DNA of 64,000 nucleotides, taken from assembly GCA_029202405.1 (NCBI GenBank), contig CP119312.1:2857001-2921000 (forward strand), given 5' to 3'. A program made the position numbers and the translations under genes. This stretch comes from Candidatus Devosia phytovorans. Lineage in GTDB: Bacteria; Pseudomonadota; Alphaproteobacteria; Rhizobiales; Devosiaceae. Below, piece after piece: positions 1 through 7,737 of the stretch (positions are counted from its first letter, which is position 1; every line of letters begins with the position of its first letter). The notes below the pieces were generated by a model, which worked only from the letters and a program-made list of their open reading frames with translations, had not been told where the DNA came from and searched no databases.

Positions 1-469
1 ATTCGGTGGCACTGGCGAATTCGTAGTCGAAGCCGAACGTATCGAGGAAGCGGCGCAGCATGGCGTTGTTGTGGTCGCCAAAGCTCGGATATTCATTGGT
101 CCAGGGATCGGGCACCGCCGTCAGCGGCTTTTGCAGATGCGGTTCCATGGCCTCCTTGGAGGGCACGGTATCCGGGATCTTGCGCATGCCGTCGAGATCG
201 TCCGAAAAGCACAGCAGGCGGGTCGGAATCTGGTCGCGCGTCAGCAGGCGGAAGGCCGTGCGCACCATGGTGGTGCGGGCCACTTCGCCGAAAGTGCCGA
301 TATGGGGCAGGCCCGAGGGGCCGTAGCCGGTCTCGAACAGGGCCTCGCCCTTGCCCGATTTTTCCAGCCGCTTGACCAGTTTGCGGGCTTCCTCAAACGG
401 CCATGCACGGGCAGTCTGGGCAGCGTCGAAGAACGCAGGGTCAAGAGGGGGAAGGGAAGCGGACGACAA
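1..469 (-). CDS. lysK: Lysyl-tRNA synthetase, class I (N-terminal part, cut by window edge)
   Basis: The enzyme charges tRNA-Lys with lysine in the cytoplasm. The 156 visible residues read through the class I signature region: a GYGPSGLPHIGTFGEV stretch holding the HIGH-like motif (HIGT), followed by TTMVRTAF and LLCFSDDLDGMRKIPD, which are typical of the archaeal-type LysRS used by many alphaproteobacteria. The only sensible start is a TTG at 469, preceded by GAAAGG nine bases upstream. No in-frame ATG exists before the upstream stop near 527. The rest of the gene, with the KMSKS region, lies outside the window. It is divergent from the TerB-like gene. Confidence 0.88.
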   Translation of the reverse strand, partial: MSSASLPPLDPAFFDAAQTARAWPFEEARKLVKRLEKSGKGEALFETGYGPSGLPHIGTFGEVARTTMVRTAFRLLTRDQIPTRLLCFSDDLDGMRKIPDTVPSKEAMEPHLQKPLTAVPDPWTNEYPSFGDHNNAMLRRFLDTFGFDYEFASATE

Positions 470-610
470 GGGGCTCAGCCTTTCAAAACGGGGAGAAGGC
501 TGTGTGGCATTCCGGGGGGCCTCGCGTCAACGTTTGTGGGGCGCAATGCTTGCCAATCCGGCAAGGCGGGCCTAGCTATCGATTGTCGACGCCAGCAGCG
601 GAAGAGTTTG

Positions 611-1024
611 ATGCCCAACACTGCCCATGACGCCCTGATCCATTTGATGCTCGTCGCTGCGTCCTCCGACAGCGCGATGACGGAAAAGGAACTGGCACGC
701 ATCCAGGCTCTGATCGGCCGGCTGCCGGTGTTCGAAGGGTTCGACAAGACGCGATTGACGGTGGTGGCCAATGCCTGCGCCGACAAGCTCAATGGGCCGG
801 GCGGGCTCGACCAGGTGCTGGACGATGCCATTGCCGTGCTGCCGGTCAAACTGCAGGACACGGCCTATGCCTGCGCCGTGGAGATTGCAGCGGTCGATCT
901 TTACCTCGAGCAGGAAGAGCTGCGCTTTCTCGAGATGCTGCGCGACAAGCTGGACCTCGACCGGCTGACCACGGCGGCTATCGAGGCAGCGGCGCGGGCG
1001 CGACACCGGCGGATGCCAGCCTAG
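611..1024 (+). CDS. TerB-family protein
   Basis: A 137-residue soluble, mainly helical protein resembling the TerB tellurite-resistance fold family (DALIHLMLVAASSDSAMTEKE at the N-terminus, then acidic helices with EQEELRFLEML). TerB domains are thought to bind metal or membranes, but single-gene members like this have no settled role and there are no other ter genes here. The ATG at 611 gives the family's usual length; an open frame runs upstream to 71 but overlaps lysK on the other strand. The stop overlaps the stop of the convergent membrane-protein gene by four bases. Confidence 0.7.
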   Translation: MPNTAHDALIHLMLVAASSDSAMTEKELARIQALIGRLPVFEGFDKTRLTVVANACADKLNGPGGLDQVLDDAIAVLPVKLQDTAYACAVEIAAVDLYLEQEELRFLEMLRDKLDLDRLTTAAIEAAARARHRRMPA

Positions 1025-1443
1025 GCCGCCGTCATCTCGCGCAGCAATCGGTAACGACAGAGCCAATAGGCAAAGCCCCCGATGGCTCCGGCGACGGGCA
1101 TGTACCAGATTTCCAGCAAGATCCCGGGATCGAACAAGCCACCCGCAAAGATGAAGAATGCGGCCAGGGAGACTACGGCACCTGCAGCAACGTGAGCCAG
1201 CCATGACTTCTGGTGGAGGTAATGCAGCACCAGCACGCAGCAGACAAATGGTACCGCGGCCAGAACCAGGACCAGCAGGAAGGCTGGGCCGATGATCTCG
1301 AAGATATCAAGGATTGCCTGACCAAAATCGGCAAAGCGCCCTTCGGCCAAGGATATTCCGATGAGCAGAACAAGCGCGCCCAAGGTGGCCGCGAGGACAG
1401 CCCCCAGATAGCTCAACAAAATGGCGAGCAGCCGCATGATCAT
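1021..1443 (-). CDS. Small integral membrane protein, unknown function
   Basis: A 140-residue protein with four strongly hydrophobic segments, roughly residues 3-30, 48-73, 84-105 and 115-132, so very likely in the inner membrane. No family is recognised. It starts 12 bases after the stop of the solute-binding protein gene and is the last gene of the metZ transcription unit, so it should share the SAM-II control. No catalytic motif is visible. Confidence 0.6.
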   Translation of the reverse strand: MIMRLLAILLSYLGAVLAATLGALVLLIGISLAEGRFADFGQAILDIFEIIGPAFLLVLVLAAVPFVCCVLVLHYLHQKSWLAHVAAGAVVSLAAFFIFAGGLFDPGILLEIWYMPVAGAIGGFAYWLCRYRLLREMTAA

Positions 1444-1455
1444 CGCTCTCTCCTT

Positions 1456-2283
1456 CTAGTAAAAGCCGACCGGGAACCACCGCAGATAGAGTTCGTCCAG
1501 CGCGCCGTTCTCCTTGAGGCGTACCAGCGCCCAGTCGATGGCATGGCGCATGGGGTCACGGCCGGCGGGCACGGCGATGGCGAGACCTTCGCCGAACAGC
1601 TGCGGGCGGAAATAGGCGTCGCCGGCAAAGCCGCAGCAGTCGAGATTGTCGTTGAGCCAGAAGGAGGCGCGCATGGCATCGCCGAAAAAAGCATCGGCAG
1701 ATCCGTCGCGCATTGCGGCCAGGGCCTCGATTTCGCTGGGGAAGGCGGCGAACGTCGCGCCTGGGAGATAGCGCGCCATGAAGGCCTCATGTGCGCTGCC
1801 GGCGCGGACGGCGATGGTCTGGTCATCGAGACGTGCCGCATCGAATGTGCCGATGTCCTCGGCTCTGGTGACGAAGCGGCCCGGCAGGGCCAGATAGGTG
1901 GCGGAAAAATCGAAGGTCGCGCCGGTTTCCTCGCTCATGGCGAGGCCGGCGATCAGGGCATCGCCCTGGCTGTCGTTGAGCGCATTGGCGGCCTGTTCCC
2001 AGGGCCAGGCCTGGATAGTGCAGGCGACATTGACCTCGGCGCAGATGCGCTTGGCAAGGTCGACATTGAAGCCGATCAACTCGCTGCTGCTGTCGCGGAA
2101 GTTGAAGGGCGGGAAATCAGCGGTGGTGAGGAAGCGGATGGCCGGCACCGCCGTGAGACCGGGCGGCACTTCGCGGGCGCTGGGGTCGAAATGATTGGGA
2201 AGGGCCTGGGCAAGAGCCGGACCGGCCAGCAGCGCAAGCGCCAGACTGGCCAGTCCCGCTGTCTTTGCCCAGCGCCGAACCAT
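1456..2283 (-). CDS. Family 3 amino-acid-type solute-binding protein
   Basis: A 275-residue periplasmic binding protein. Residues 1-25 form a signal peptide (LALALLAGPALA followed by a cleavage site near AQA). The mature part matches the SBP_bac_3 pattern: IRFLTTADFPPFNF, then LIGFNVDLAKRICAEV, and later FDFSATYLALPGRFV. Such proteins bind amino acids for ABC importers, but no permease or ATPase gene is next to it. Its ATG overlaps the metZ stop by one base (TGATG), so it is translationally coupled to metZ. The ligand is unknown; the coupling suggests a sulphur amino acid, which is inference. Confidence 0.8.
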   Translation of the reverse strand: MVRRWAKTAGLASLALALLAGPALAQALPNHFDPSAREVPPGLTAVPAIRFLTTADFPPFNFRDSSSELIGFNVDLAKRICAEVNVACTIQAWPWEQAANALNDSQGDALIAGLAMSEETGATFDFSATYLALPGRFVTRAEDIGTFDAARLDDQTIAVRAGSAHEAFMARYLPGATFAAFPSEIEALAAMRDGSADAFFGDAMRASFWLNDNLDCCGFAGDAYFRPQLFGEGLAIAVPAGRDPMRHAIDWALVRLKENGALDELYLRWFPVGFY

Positions 2284-3491
2284 CAGATCTGGTCCAGCCC
2301 GTATAGCAGGTCAGCAATCAGGTCGTCCGCATCTTCCAGGCCAACCGACAGGCGCAGCAGGCCAGGGGTGACGCCGGTTTCGAGGCGCACTTCCTCGGTC
2401 AGGCGGGCGTGGGTAGTCGTGCGCGGATGGGTGATCAGCGACTTGGCATCGCCCAGATTGTTGGAGATCAGCACCACGGCGAGGCTGTCGGACAGGGTGA
2501 AGGCCGCTTCTTGGCCGCCCTTGAGATCGATGGCGAGCAGGGTCGAGCCACGCGACATCTGCCGCTTGGCGAGGTCATATTGCGGATGGCTGGGGTGATG
2601 CGGATAGATGACGCGGTTGATCTTGGGGTGGCTGGCGAGTGCTGCCGCCACCTTCTCGGCGCTGTCGGTCATCTGGCGGATACGCAGGGCGTAGGTCTCG
2701 AGGCCCTTGAGCAGGACCCAGGCATTGAAGGCGCTCAACGTGGCGCCGGTCTGGCGCAGGAAGGTGTGGACGTCGCCCTCGATCAGCGCCTTGGAACCAA
2801 GCACGATGCCACCCAGCACCCTGCCCTGCCCGTCGATATGCTTGGTGGCCGAATAGGTGACGAGATCGGCGCCGAGCTCAAGCGGCTTCTGGTAGAGCGC
2901 GGTCGAGAAGACATTATCGACGATAAGCCTGGCGCCATGGGCATGGGCGATCTCGGCCACGGCCTTGATGTCGACCAGTTCGAGCGTCGGATTGGTCGGC
3001 GTCTCGATGAAGACCACCTTGGTATTGGGCTTCATGGCGCGGGCAAAGTTTTCCGGATCGCGGCCATCGACCAGTGTCGATTCCACGCCGAAACGCGGCG
3101 CGTAATCCTCCACCACGTAGCGGCAGCCACCGAACAGGGCCTGGGCAGCAACGATGTGGTCGCCGGCACGCACCTGGCTCATCACCGCATTGGTGACGGC
3201 GGCCATGCCCGAGGCAAAGGCACGGCCAGCTTCGGCGCCTTCGATCAGCGCCATGCGCTCCTGGAACATGTCGACGGTGGGATTGGCGAAGCGGGAATAA
3301 TTGTGAGCGCCCGGGATCTTGCCCTGAAACAGCAGTTCAGCATGTTCGGAGCTGGGATAGGAATAGCCCGAATTGAGGAAGATGGCTTCGCTGGTCTCGT
3401 TGAAGTCCGTGCGCTTGCCCCCGCCATGTACCATCTGGGTCGCGGGATTGCGCCTGGCAGGATCAAGGAGGGGGTTCTTATCTCGGGACAT
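2283..3491 (-). CDS. metZ: O-succinylhomoserine sulfhydrylase
   Basis: A PLP enzyme of the Cys/Met metabolism family that makes homocysteine from O-succinylhomoserine and sulphide in methionine synthesis. At 402 residues it has the usual length. Seen: the SGYSYPSSEHAELLFQG and HNYSRFANPTVDMF region, FASGMAAV, the GG of ALFGGCRYV, IVDNVFSTALYQ (PLP-binding Asp), and SATKHIDGQGR with the PLP Schiff-base lysine in SATK. The start ATG has GAAGG eight bases upstream. A SAM-II riboswitch and terminator sit in its leader, as is usual for metZ/metA genes in alphaproteobacteria. It heads a three-gene operon. Confidence 0.93.
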   Translation of the reverse strand: MSRDKNPLLDPARRNPATQMVHGGGKRTDFNETSEAIFLNSGYSYPSSEHAELLFQGKIPGAHNYSRFANPTVDMFQERMALIEGAEAGRAFASGMAAVTNAVMSQVRAGDHIVAAQALFGGCRYVVEDYAPRFGVESTLVDGRDPENFARAMKPNTKVVFIETPTNPTLELVDIKAVAEIAHAHGARLIVDNVFSTALYQKPLELGADLVTYSATKHIDGQGRVLGGIVLGSKALIEGDVHTFLRQTGATLSAFNAWVLLKGLETYALRIRQMTDSAEKVAAALASHPKINRVIYPHHPSHPQYDLAKRQMSRGSTLLAIDLKGGQEAAFTLSDSLAVVLISNNLGDAKSLITHPRTTTHARLTEEVRLETGVTPGLLRLSVGLEDADDLIADLLYGLDQI

Positions 3492-3507
3492 CGGTCACGC
3501 CTTCACA

Positions 3508-3539
3508 ACAAAAAACCGGCACGCATATGGCGGCCGGTT
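3508..3539 (-). terminator. Intrinsic terminator in the metZ leader
   Basis: On the minus strand AACCGGC and GCCGGTT form a seven-base-pair stem around a 12-base loop, directly followed by a run of six T. It ends about 17 bases before the metZ start and begins only a few bases after the SAM-II pseudoknot strand. This position is that of an expression-platform terminator controlled by the riboswitch. Confidence 0.75.
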
Positions 3540-3545
3540 CCAATA

Positions 3546-3625
3546 CGGTCTTTAGCATTTGATTTTCCGGGGACCATAACTGATGGCTCCGTAGTGGCTG
3601 CAAGCGACCGGCCAAATCACCACTG
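3546..3625 (-). ncRNA. SAM-II riboswitch upstream of metZ
   Basis: The minus strand shows the SAM-II core: GTGGTGATTTGGCCGGTC, GCTTGCAGCCACT, and further on GCTAAAGACCG. P1 is formed by AGTGG (3624-3620) and CCACT (3597-3593). The P1 loop CGGTC pairs with GACCG (3550-3546) as the pseudoknot. The segment between P1 and the pseudoknot strand is longer than in the consensus and holds an extra hairpin at 3569-3590 (CCAT/ATGG core). SAM binding to this class lowers methionine-gene expression; the terminator downstream suggests transcriptional control here. Confidence 0.85.
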
Positions 3626-3691
3626 GGTTTCGATCTAAGGCCAATTGCCAGCCGGCGTCAATTCCCGCTAGGGAATGCCTGAGGGAAACGG

Positions 3692-4813
3692 ATGGGCAGC
3701 ATGGACAAGCAACAGACCTGGCCACAGGGCGTGTTTCCGGCGCGGCTGATCGAGATGCTGCATCACCAGGGTTCGATCAGCACCAGCACGCCGTTCGATG
3801 CCGATCAGGTGCAGCCGGCCAGCCTCGACCTGCGCCTGGGCCATGTGGCCTATCGTGTCCGTTCGAGTTTCCTGCCCGGTCCAAGCCATTCTGTCGCCGA
3901 GCGTATCGAGGCGTTGAAACTGCATGAAATCGATCTGACGCATGGTGCAGTGCTGGAGCGCGGCTGCGTCTATCTGGTGCCGCTGCTCGAAAGCCTTGAC
4001 CTGCCCGACACGGTCAGCGCCTCGGCCAATCCGAAAAGCTCGACCGGCCGACTCGACGTCTTTACCCGTGTCATCGGCGACCGGGCCCGCGGTTTCGACC
4101 AGATGCCCAATGGTTATTCAGGGCCGCTCTATCTCGAAATCAGCCCGCGCACATTCCCCATTCTCGCGCGCACCGGCTCGCGCCTCAGCCAGATGCGGTT
4201 CCGCTCGGGGGACAATCGCCTGACCATTGCCGAGCACCAGGCGCTGCATCAAAGCGATACGCTGGTGTTCGACAACAGCGTGCCGGTGGGTGAAGGCGTT
4301 GCGCTATCCATCGACCTCAAAGGCGCCGGGCGCGACGGGCTGATCGGTTTCCGCTCGCGGCGGCACACGGCTGTGGTCGATGTCGACAAGAAGGCGGCAC
4401 TCGACGTGCTCGACTTCTGGGACCCGCTGCACAGCCGTGGCCGCGAAGAGCTGATCCTTGACCCGGACGAGTTCTATATTCTGGTCAGTGACGAGGCGGT
4501 GCATGTGCCGCCCAGCCATGCCGCCGAAATGGTGCCTTTCGATCCGCTGGTGGGGGAATTCCGCGTGCATTACGCCGGCTTTTTCGACCCCGGCTTTGGC
4601 CATTCATCAGCCGGCGGCACGGGCAGCCGTGCGGTGCTCGAAGTGCGCAGCCGCGAGGTGCCGTTCCTGCTCGGTCACGGCCAGACCATCGGCCGGCTGA
4701 TCTATGAACGGCTCGCCGAAGCGCCTGACCGGCTCTATGGCTCGGCGCTGGGTTCCAATTACCAGGCGCAGACGCTCAAGCTCTCCAAGCATTTCAGGGA
4801 CTATGTCGGCTAG
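3692..4813 (+). CDS. dcd: 2'-deoxycytidine 5'-triphosphate deaminase, double-length form
   Basis: Predicted dCTP deaminase providing dUTP for thymidylate synthesis. The 373-residue protein is about twice the length of the E. coli enzyme and seems to contain two Dcd/dUTPase-fold halves. The first half holds QPASLDLRLGHVAYRVRSS and SASANPKSSTGRLDVFTRVI; the second holds the HVPPSHAAEMVPFDPLVGEF region and LLGHGQTIGRLIYERL. This long form is typical of alphaproteobacteria. The ATG at 3692 has GAGGG six bases upstream; ATG 3701 is an alternative. It is divergent from metZ and precedes the tRNA gene. Confidence 0.82.
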   Translation: MGSMDKQQTWPQGVFPARLIEMLHHQGSISTSTPFDADQVQPASLDLRLGHVAYRVRSSFLPGPSHSVAERIEALKLHEIDLTHGAVLERGCVYLVPLLESLDLPDTVSASANPKSSTGRLDVFTRVIGDRARGFDQMPNGYSGPLYLEISPRTFPILARTGSRLSQMRFRSGDNRLTIAEHQALHQSDTLVFDNSVPVGEGVALSIDLKGAGRDGLIGFRSRRHTAVVDVDKKAALDVLDFWDPLHSRGREELILDPDEFYILVSDEAVHVPPSHAAEMVPFDPLVGEFRVHYAGFFDPGFGHSSAGGTGSRAVLEVRSREVPFLLGHGQTIGRLIYERLAEAPDRLYGSALGSNYQAQTLKLSKHFRDYVG

Positions 4814-4860
4814 GAGCGCCTTGACGCCCCCGCCGATTTCACGCATCTAGTCAGCCGCAA

Positions 4861-4934
4861 GCGGGTGTAGCTCAATGGTAGAGCAGCAGCTTCCCAAGCT
4901 GAACACGAGGGTTCGATTCCCTTCACCCGCTCCA
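4861..4934 (+). tRNA. tRNA-Gly (anticodon CCC)
   Basis: A full cloverleaf with encoded CCA: acceptor GCGGGTG pairs with CACCCGC, the D arm is GCTC/GAGC, the anticodon loop TTCCCAA gives CCC, and the T arm GAGGG with loop TTCGATT pairs with CCCTT. The 3' end lies 136 bases before a tyrosine integrase gene pointing away from it, the usual picture of a tRNA used as an attachment site. Confidence 0.95.
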
Positions 4935-4959
4935 TTTCCCCAATTTTGCGATTAACCAA

Positions 4960-4984
4960 AGCGCTGTTTTTGCAGCGTTTTTTT
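4960..4984 (+). terminator. Terminator behind tRNA-Gly
   Basis: CGCTG and CAGCG form a short stem around a T-rich loop, followed by seven T. It lies 26 bases after the tRNA CCA end and would stop tRNA transcription before the integrase gene. If the junction of the element is at the tRNA end, this hairpin belongs to the element. Confidence 0.6.
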
Positions 4985-5020
4985 GTTGCTCCACACCCTT
5001 CGTCAGGCGCAAGTCCGAAA

Positions 5021-5056
5021 AACTGTGATACAAACTGCGATACAAACTGTGATACA
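5021..5056 (+). repeat. Three tandem 12-bp repeats before the integrase gene
   Basis: The unit AACTGYGATACA occurs three times without gaps (5021-5032, 5033-5044, 5045-5056); the middle copy has C instead of T at position six. The array ends 14 bases before the integrase start. Such short direct repeats can be arm-type sites for the integrase or an excisionase, or an operator over the int promoter. Confidence 0.8.
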
Positions 5057-5070
5057 AGGCGATCAGCAGC

Positions 5071-6453
5071 ATGGCCCGCAGCGCACACAACGACCTCTAT
5101 CTAATTAAACGTGGGCAAAGCTGGGTGTATCACCGGCGCGTCCCCACTCTGCTCCTAGAAGCTGATGGTAGAGGTCGCTTCGTTAGGCAAGCCCTGGGAA
5201 CCAGGGACCTCGCAGTAGCGCGAAAGCAGCGCGACCTGCTCGCTGCCGCTGATGACGAACTTTGGTCATCAATGACCCTACAAACCAACTTGGACGGGTC
5301 ACGAGCAAAGTACGCCGCCGCTCTCAAGCGCGTACGCGCGCTAGGCTTTGGATACGCTACTGCGGACGAGATTGGACGCTCGGCGACTTGGGAAGAGCTA
5401 TCCAGCCGCCTGGAATCCATCCTCCCCACCACCACGCCGAAAGAAGTTGAACAGGCGGTTCTTGGAACGATCGAGAAACCACGAGCAACCTTCGAAGATG
5501 CATTGCGTATCTATACTGAGGGGCCCGGCAAACAAAAACTGGCTAATAAGAGCAAAGATCAGCTCCGGATATGGAAGAACATCCCCAAACGAGCGATCGC
5601 CAGATTTCATGAGGTCGTGGGAGAAAAGGCCCTAGCTGATATCGATCGATCGGATGCCGTGCGGTTTTATCGGTACTGGCTGGGCAGAATTGTCCCAGAC
5701 GACGATGCGGCGGCAATGCACCCCTCTAGCGGCAACCGCGAAATAGGCGAGTTGAGGAAGCTGTATCGCGAGTATTTCAGCTTCGAGCATAACGAAAAGG
5801 ACCGCCTCAACCCATTTATGCAGCTGAGCTTTGCAGAGGATGGGAGTGATACTCGCCCGCCTTTTCAGACAAGTTGGCTAGCTGATAAATTCCTGAAACC
5901 CGGTCCGCTTTCAGGTCTGAACTCGGAAGCCCGTGGTGTTTTGCTTGCCATGATCGAGACGGGCTGCCGACCATCCGAAATATGCAGCCTCACTAAGAAT
6001 ACGATCGTGCTGGACCACGAAACGCCACACATCGCTATTCGGCCCCGTCGCGCCAACGATCGTAAGAACGCCGACTTTGCCGAGCATGGCCCACGTGAGG
6101 TTAAGAGCGCCGCTTCTGTCCGTAGCATTCCTCTAGTCGGCGTATCGTTGGCAGTCTTTCAGAAATTTCCTGACGGCTTTTCAAGATACATGGACAAGGC
6201 TGGAACGGCTTCGCAAACTATCAACAGCTACCTGGACGAAAATGGGTTACTACCCACACCCGCTCATACACTTTATAGTGTACGCCATACTTTTGAAGAT
6301 CGAATGAAGACTGCCAAGATCGACTATGAGGTTCGAATGGGCATCTTTGGTCATTCTGTCTCACGGCCCAGCTACGGCGAGGGTGGAGGCCTCGATTGGC
6401 AACAGAGCTTGCTGCACGAGATGGCATTGCCGTTCGACCCGACAATCGTGTGA
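5071..6453 (+). CDS. int: Tyrosine recombinase / integrase
   Basis: A 460-residue site-specific recombinase. The N-terminal 80 residues (DLYLIKRGQSWVYHRRVP, later RQALGTRDLAVARKQRD) resemble the DUF6538-like arm-binding region of alphaproteobacterial phage integrases. The catalytic domain covers about residues 270-450: first Arg in ETGCRPSEICSL, HTLYSVRHTFEDR with the His-x2-Arg pair, GIFGHS with the later His, and a likely nucleophile Tyr in SYGEGG. It most likely inserts the element at the neighbouring tRNA-Gly gene. It is convergent with the next gene, only five bases apart. No frameshift is seen, so it may be active. Confidence 0.88.
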   Translation: MARSAHNDLYLIKRGQSWVYHRRVPTLLLEADGRGRFVRQALGTRDLAVARKQRDLLAAADDELWSSMTLQTNLDGSRAKYAAALKRVRALGFGYATADEIGRSATWEELSSRLESILPTTTPKEVEQAVLGTIEKPRATFEDALRIYTEGPGKQKLANKSKDQLRIWKNIPKRAIARFHEVVGEKALADIDRSDAVRFYRYWLGRIVPDDDAAAMHPSSGNREIGELRKLYREYFSFEHNEKDRLNPFMQLSFAEDGSDTRPPFQTSWLADKFLKPGPLSGLNSEARGVLLAMIETGCRPSEICSLTKNTIVLDHETPHIAIRPRRANDRKNADFAEHGPREVKSAASVRSIPLVGVSLAVFQKFPDGFSRYMDKAGTASQTINSYLDENGLLPTPAHTLYSVRHTFEDRMKTAKIDYEVRMGIFGHSVSRPSYGEGGGLDWQQSLLHEMALPFDPTIV

Positions 6454-6458
6454 CAGAC

Positions 6459-7247
6459 TTATCGCCGCCTACGTTCAAAGAGTGGAAGATCGCCAGACAC
6501 CTCAGCCGGCACACCCCCCGCATTTGCAAAATCATTGTCGAGAATTGCGTACATCTGGCCTATTGTCTTGTTATTCACCCACCCAGAATATTCTAAGTAA
6601 TGATCTATTCTGACCGGAGGCCCTGCAGATTCAAGCGATCGTGCAGTGGTCACTTCGGCGCGCCGCGCCTCTCGCCGCGCATAACGAACCTCCTTAAGCA
6701 ACCGCCCCCGGATATATCTCTGACACTCAGCGCTATTTCCCTTGAGAAGTTCTTGAAGTGCCTCAATTCCACGATTTTTTGCACCTCTCAACTGCACGTT
6801 ATTAAGCTCTATCTGGCTCAACCTTCCAGGGTCCAGCATTCCTTTCTTGAACTTAGAGCTAAACCGAAGACTGAATACCTGGAGGCTATGGCTAGCGTTC
6901 ATCGCGGCTAACGCAGCAAGTACATAGCTGTCGCATTCCATAAATTCGGCAACATCAGGCACCAAAATCGCAAGCTTATCTCTTGAGATCGGCTCAATTG
7001 CGCTTCGGAGAACTGGACGCTCGGAGTTCATGGTTTCCTGAAAGACGACTATTTTCCCGATCGTGTTTCGGTGAGCAAACTTGTCTTTAGTGCCTCGGAA
7101 GTCGCCTCCGAAAGCGGTCTCCCCTGGCTTAACACAGTCAACGAATTCGGCGACCTCGATTAGCTGCTGGAAGTCTCTATCTCTCCTGAGCTTCAGGGTG
7201 TCGTAAGGCTGATAACAAACAAGCGGCGCATCCAAGCCCTGACCCAT
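6459..7247 (-). CDS. Hypothetical protein of the mobile element
   Basis: A 262-residue protein I do not recognise. It has no signal peptide or membrane segment. The middle part is mixed alpha/beta (RDKLAILVPDVAEFMECDSYVL) and the last third is basic and helical (RGRLLKEVRYARREARRAEV), ending in a run of arginines. ATG 7247 has GGGAG eight bases upstream and is preferred to the TTG at 7268. The gene is richer in A/T than the chromosomal genes here, in keeping with the element. It could be a regulator or accessory gene, but nothing in the sequence decides this. Confidence 0.6.
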   Translation of the reverse strand: MGQGLDAPLVCYQPYDTLKLRRDRDFQQLIEVAEFVDCVKPGETAFGGDFRGTKDKFAHRNTIGKIVVFQETMNSERPVLRSAIEPISRDKLAILVPDVAEFMECDSYVLAALAAMNASHSLQVFSLRFSSKFKKGMLDPGRLSQIELNNVQLRGAKNRGIEALQELLKGNSAECQRYIRGRLLKEVRYARREARRAEVTTARSLESAGPPVRIDHYLEYSGWVNNKTIGQMYAILDNDFANAGGVPAEVSGDLPLFERRRR

Positions 7248-7380
7248 TCCAAAACTCCCGGCAAACAACGGGAGAGCACTCGAAACTCATTAAAATCTTA
7301 TCCAATAAAGTCCTGAAACTGGCCGTTTTTTCTGCGCGACAGTCCTTAGCCTCGGCTCATTCAGAAGTCGCAGGTCGTCG

Positions 7381-7602
7381 ATGTCGCCACGCCGTTTCAA
7401 ACCACGCTCGGTCCATCAGGTAGAGATCTATCTCGATCGACTGGCTTTGGCTGCGCGTCGTGCGGACGACAAAGAACTCCGCCGCCTGCTGCCCATCTTC
7501 ACCCGGCTGAACTCTGAGCTGGTCGCCGCCGCCGCTGAAGAAGAATTGGTGGAAGCGATCTTGAAACGCCCTCTTCGTCCTGAGCGCACCGTGCCCGAGT
7601 GA
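7381..7602 (+). CDS. Small hypothetical protein
   Basis: A 73-residue charged, helical protein (VHQVEIYLDRLALAARRADDKEL, then acidic EEELVEAILKR). It lies on the same strand 135 bases before the ParA-like gene. There is no clear ribosome-binding site, and an overlapping open frame of similar size exists on the other strand, so its reality is uncertain. The amphipathic helical pattern is more protein-like than the opposite frame. Confidence 0.4.
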   Translation: MSPRRFKPRSVHQVEIYLDRLALAARRADDKELRRLLPIFTRLNSELVAAAAEEELVEAILKRPLRPERTVPE

Positions 7603-7737
7603 GGGAGGCACGAACGGCGCCGCGGGCTTTCTTCTCCTGGCAAATGCGGGCCAGTCGGTTCCCACGCACTCCTCAACCGCCACAACCTCCAATTTGTTCA
7701 TCTGAACCTCAATCCAAAAAAGACAGAAGGATCACTA

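Noticed and set aside
1213..2598. 461-codon plus-strand open frame
   Set aside because: It runs opposite the membrane protein, the binding protein and the end of metZ, all of which have clear family motifs.
4381..4388. TGTCGACA inside dcd
   Set aside because: It lies inside coding sequence, far from the cluster, and lacks the extended flank; an eight-base match of this kind is expected by chance in a window of this size.
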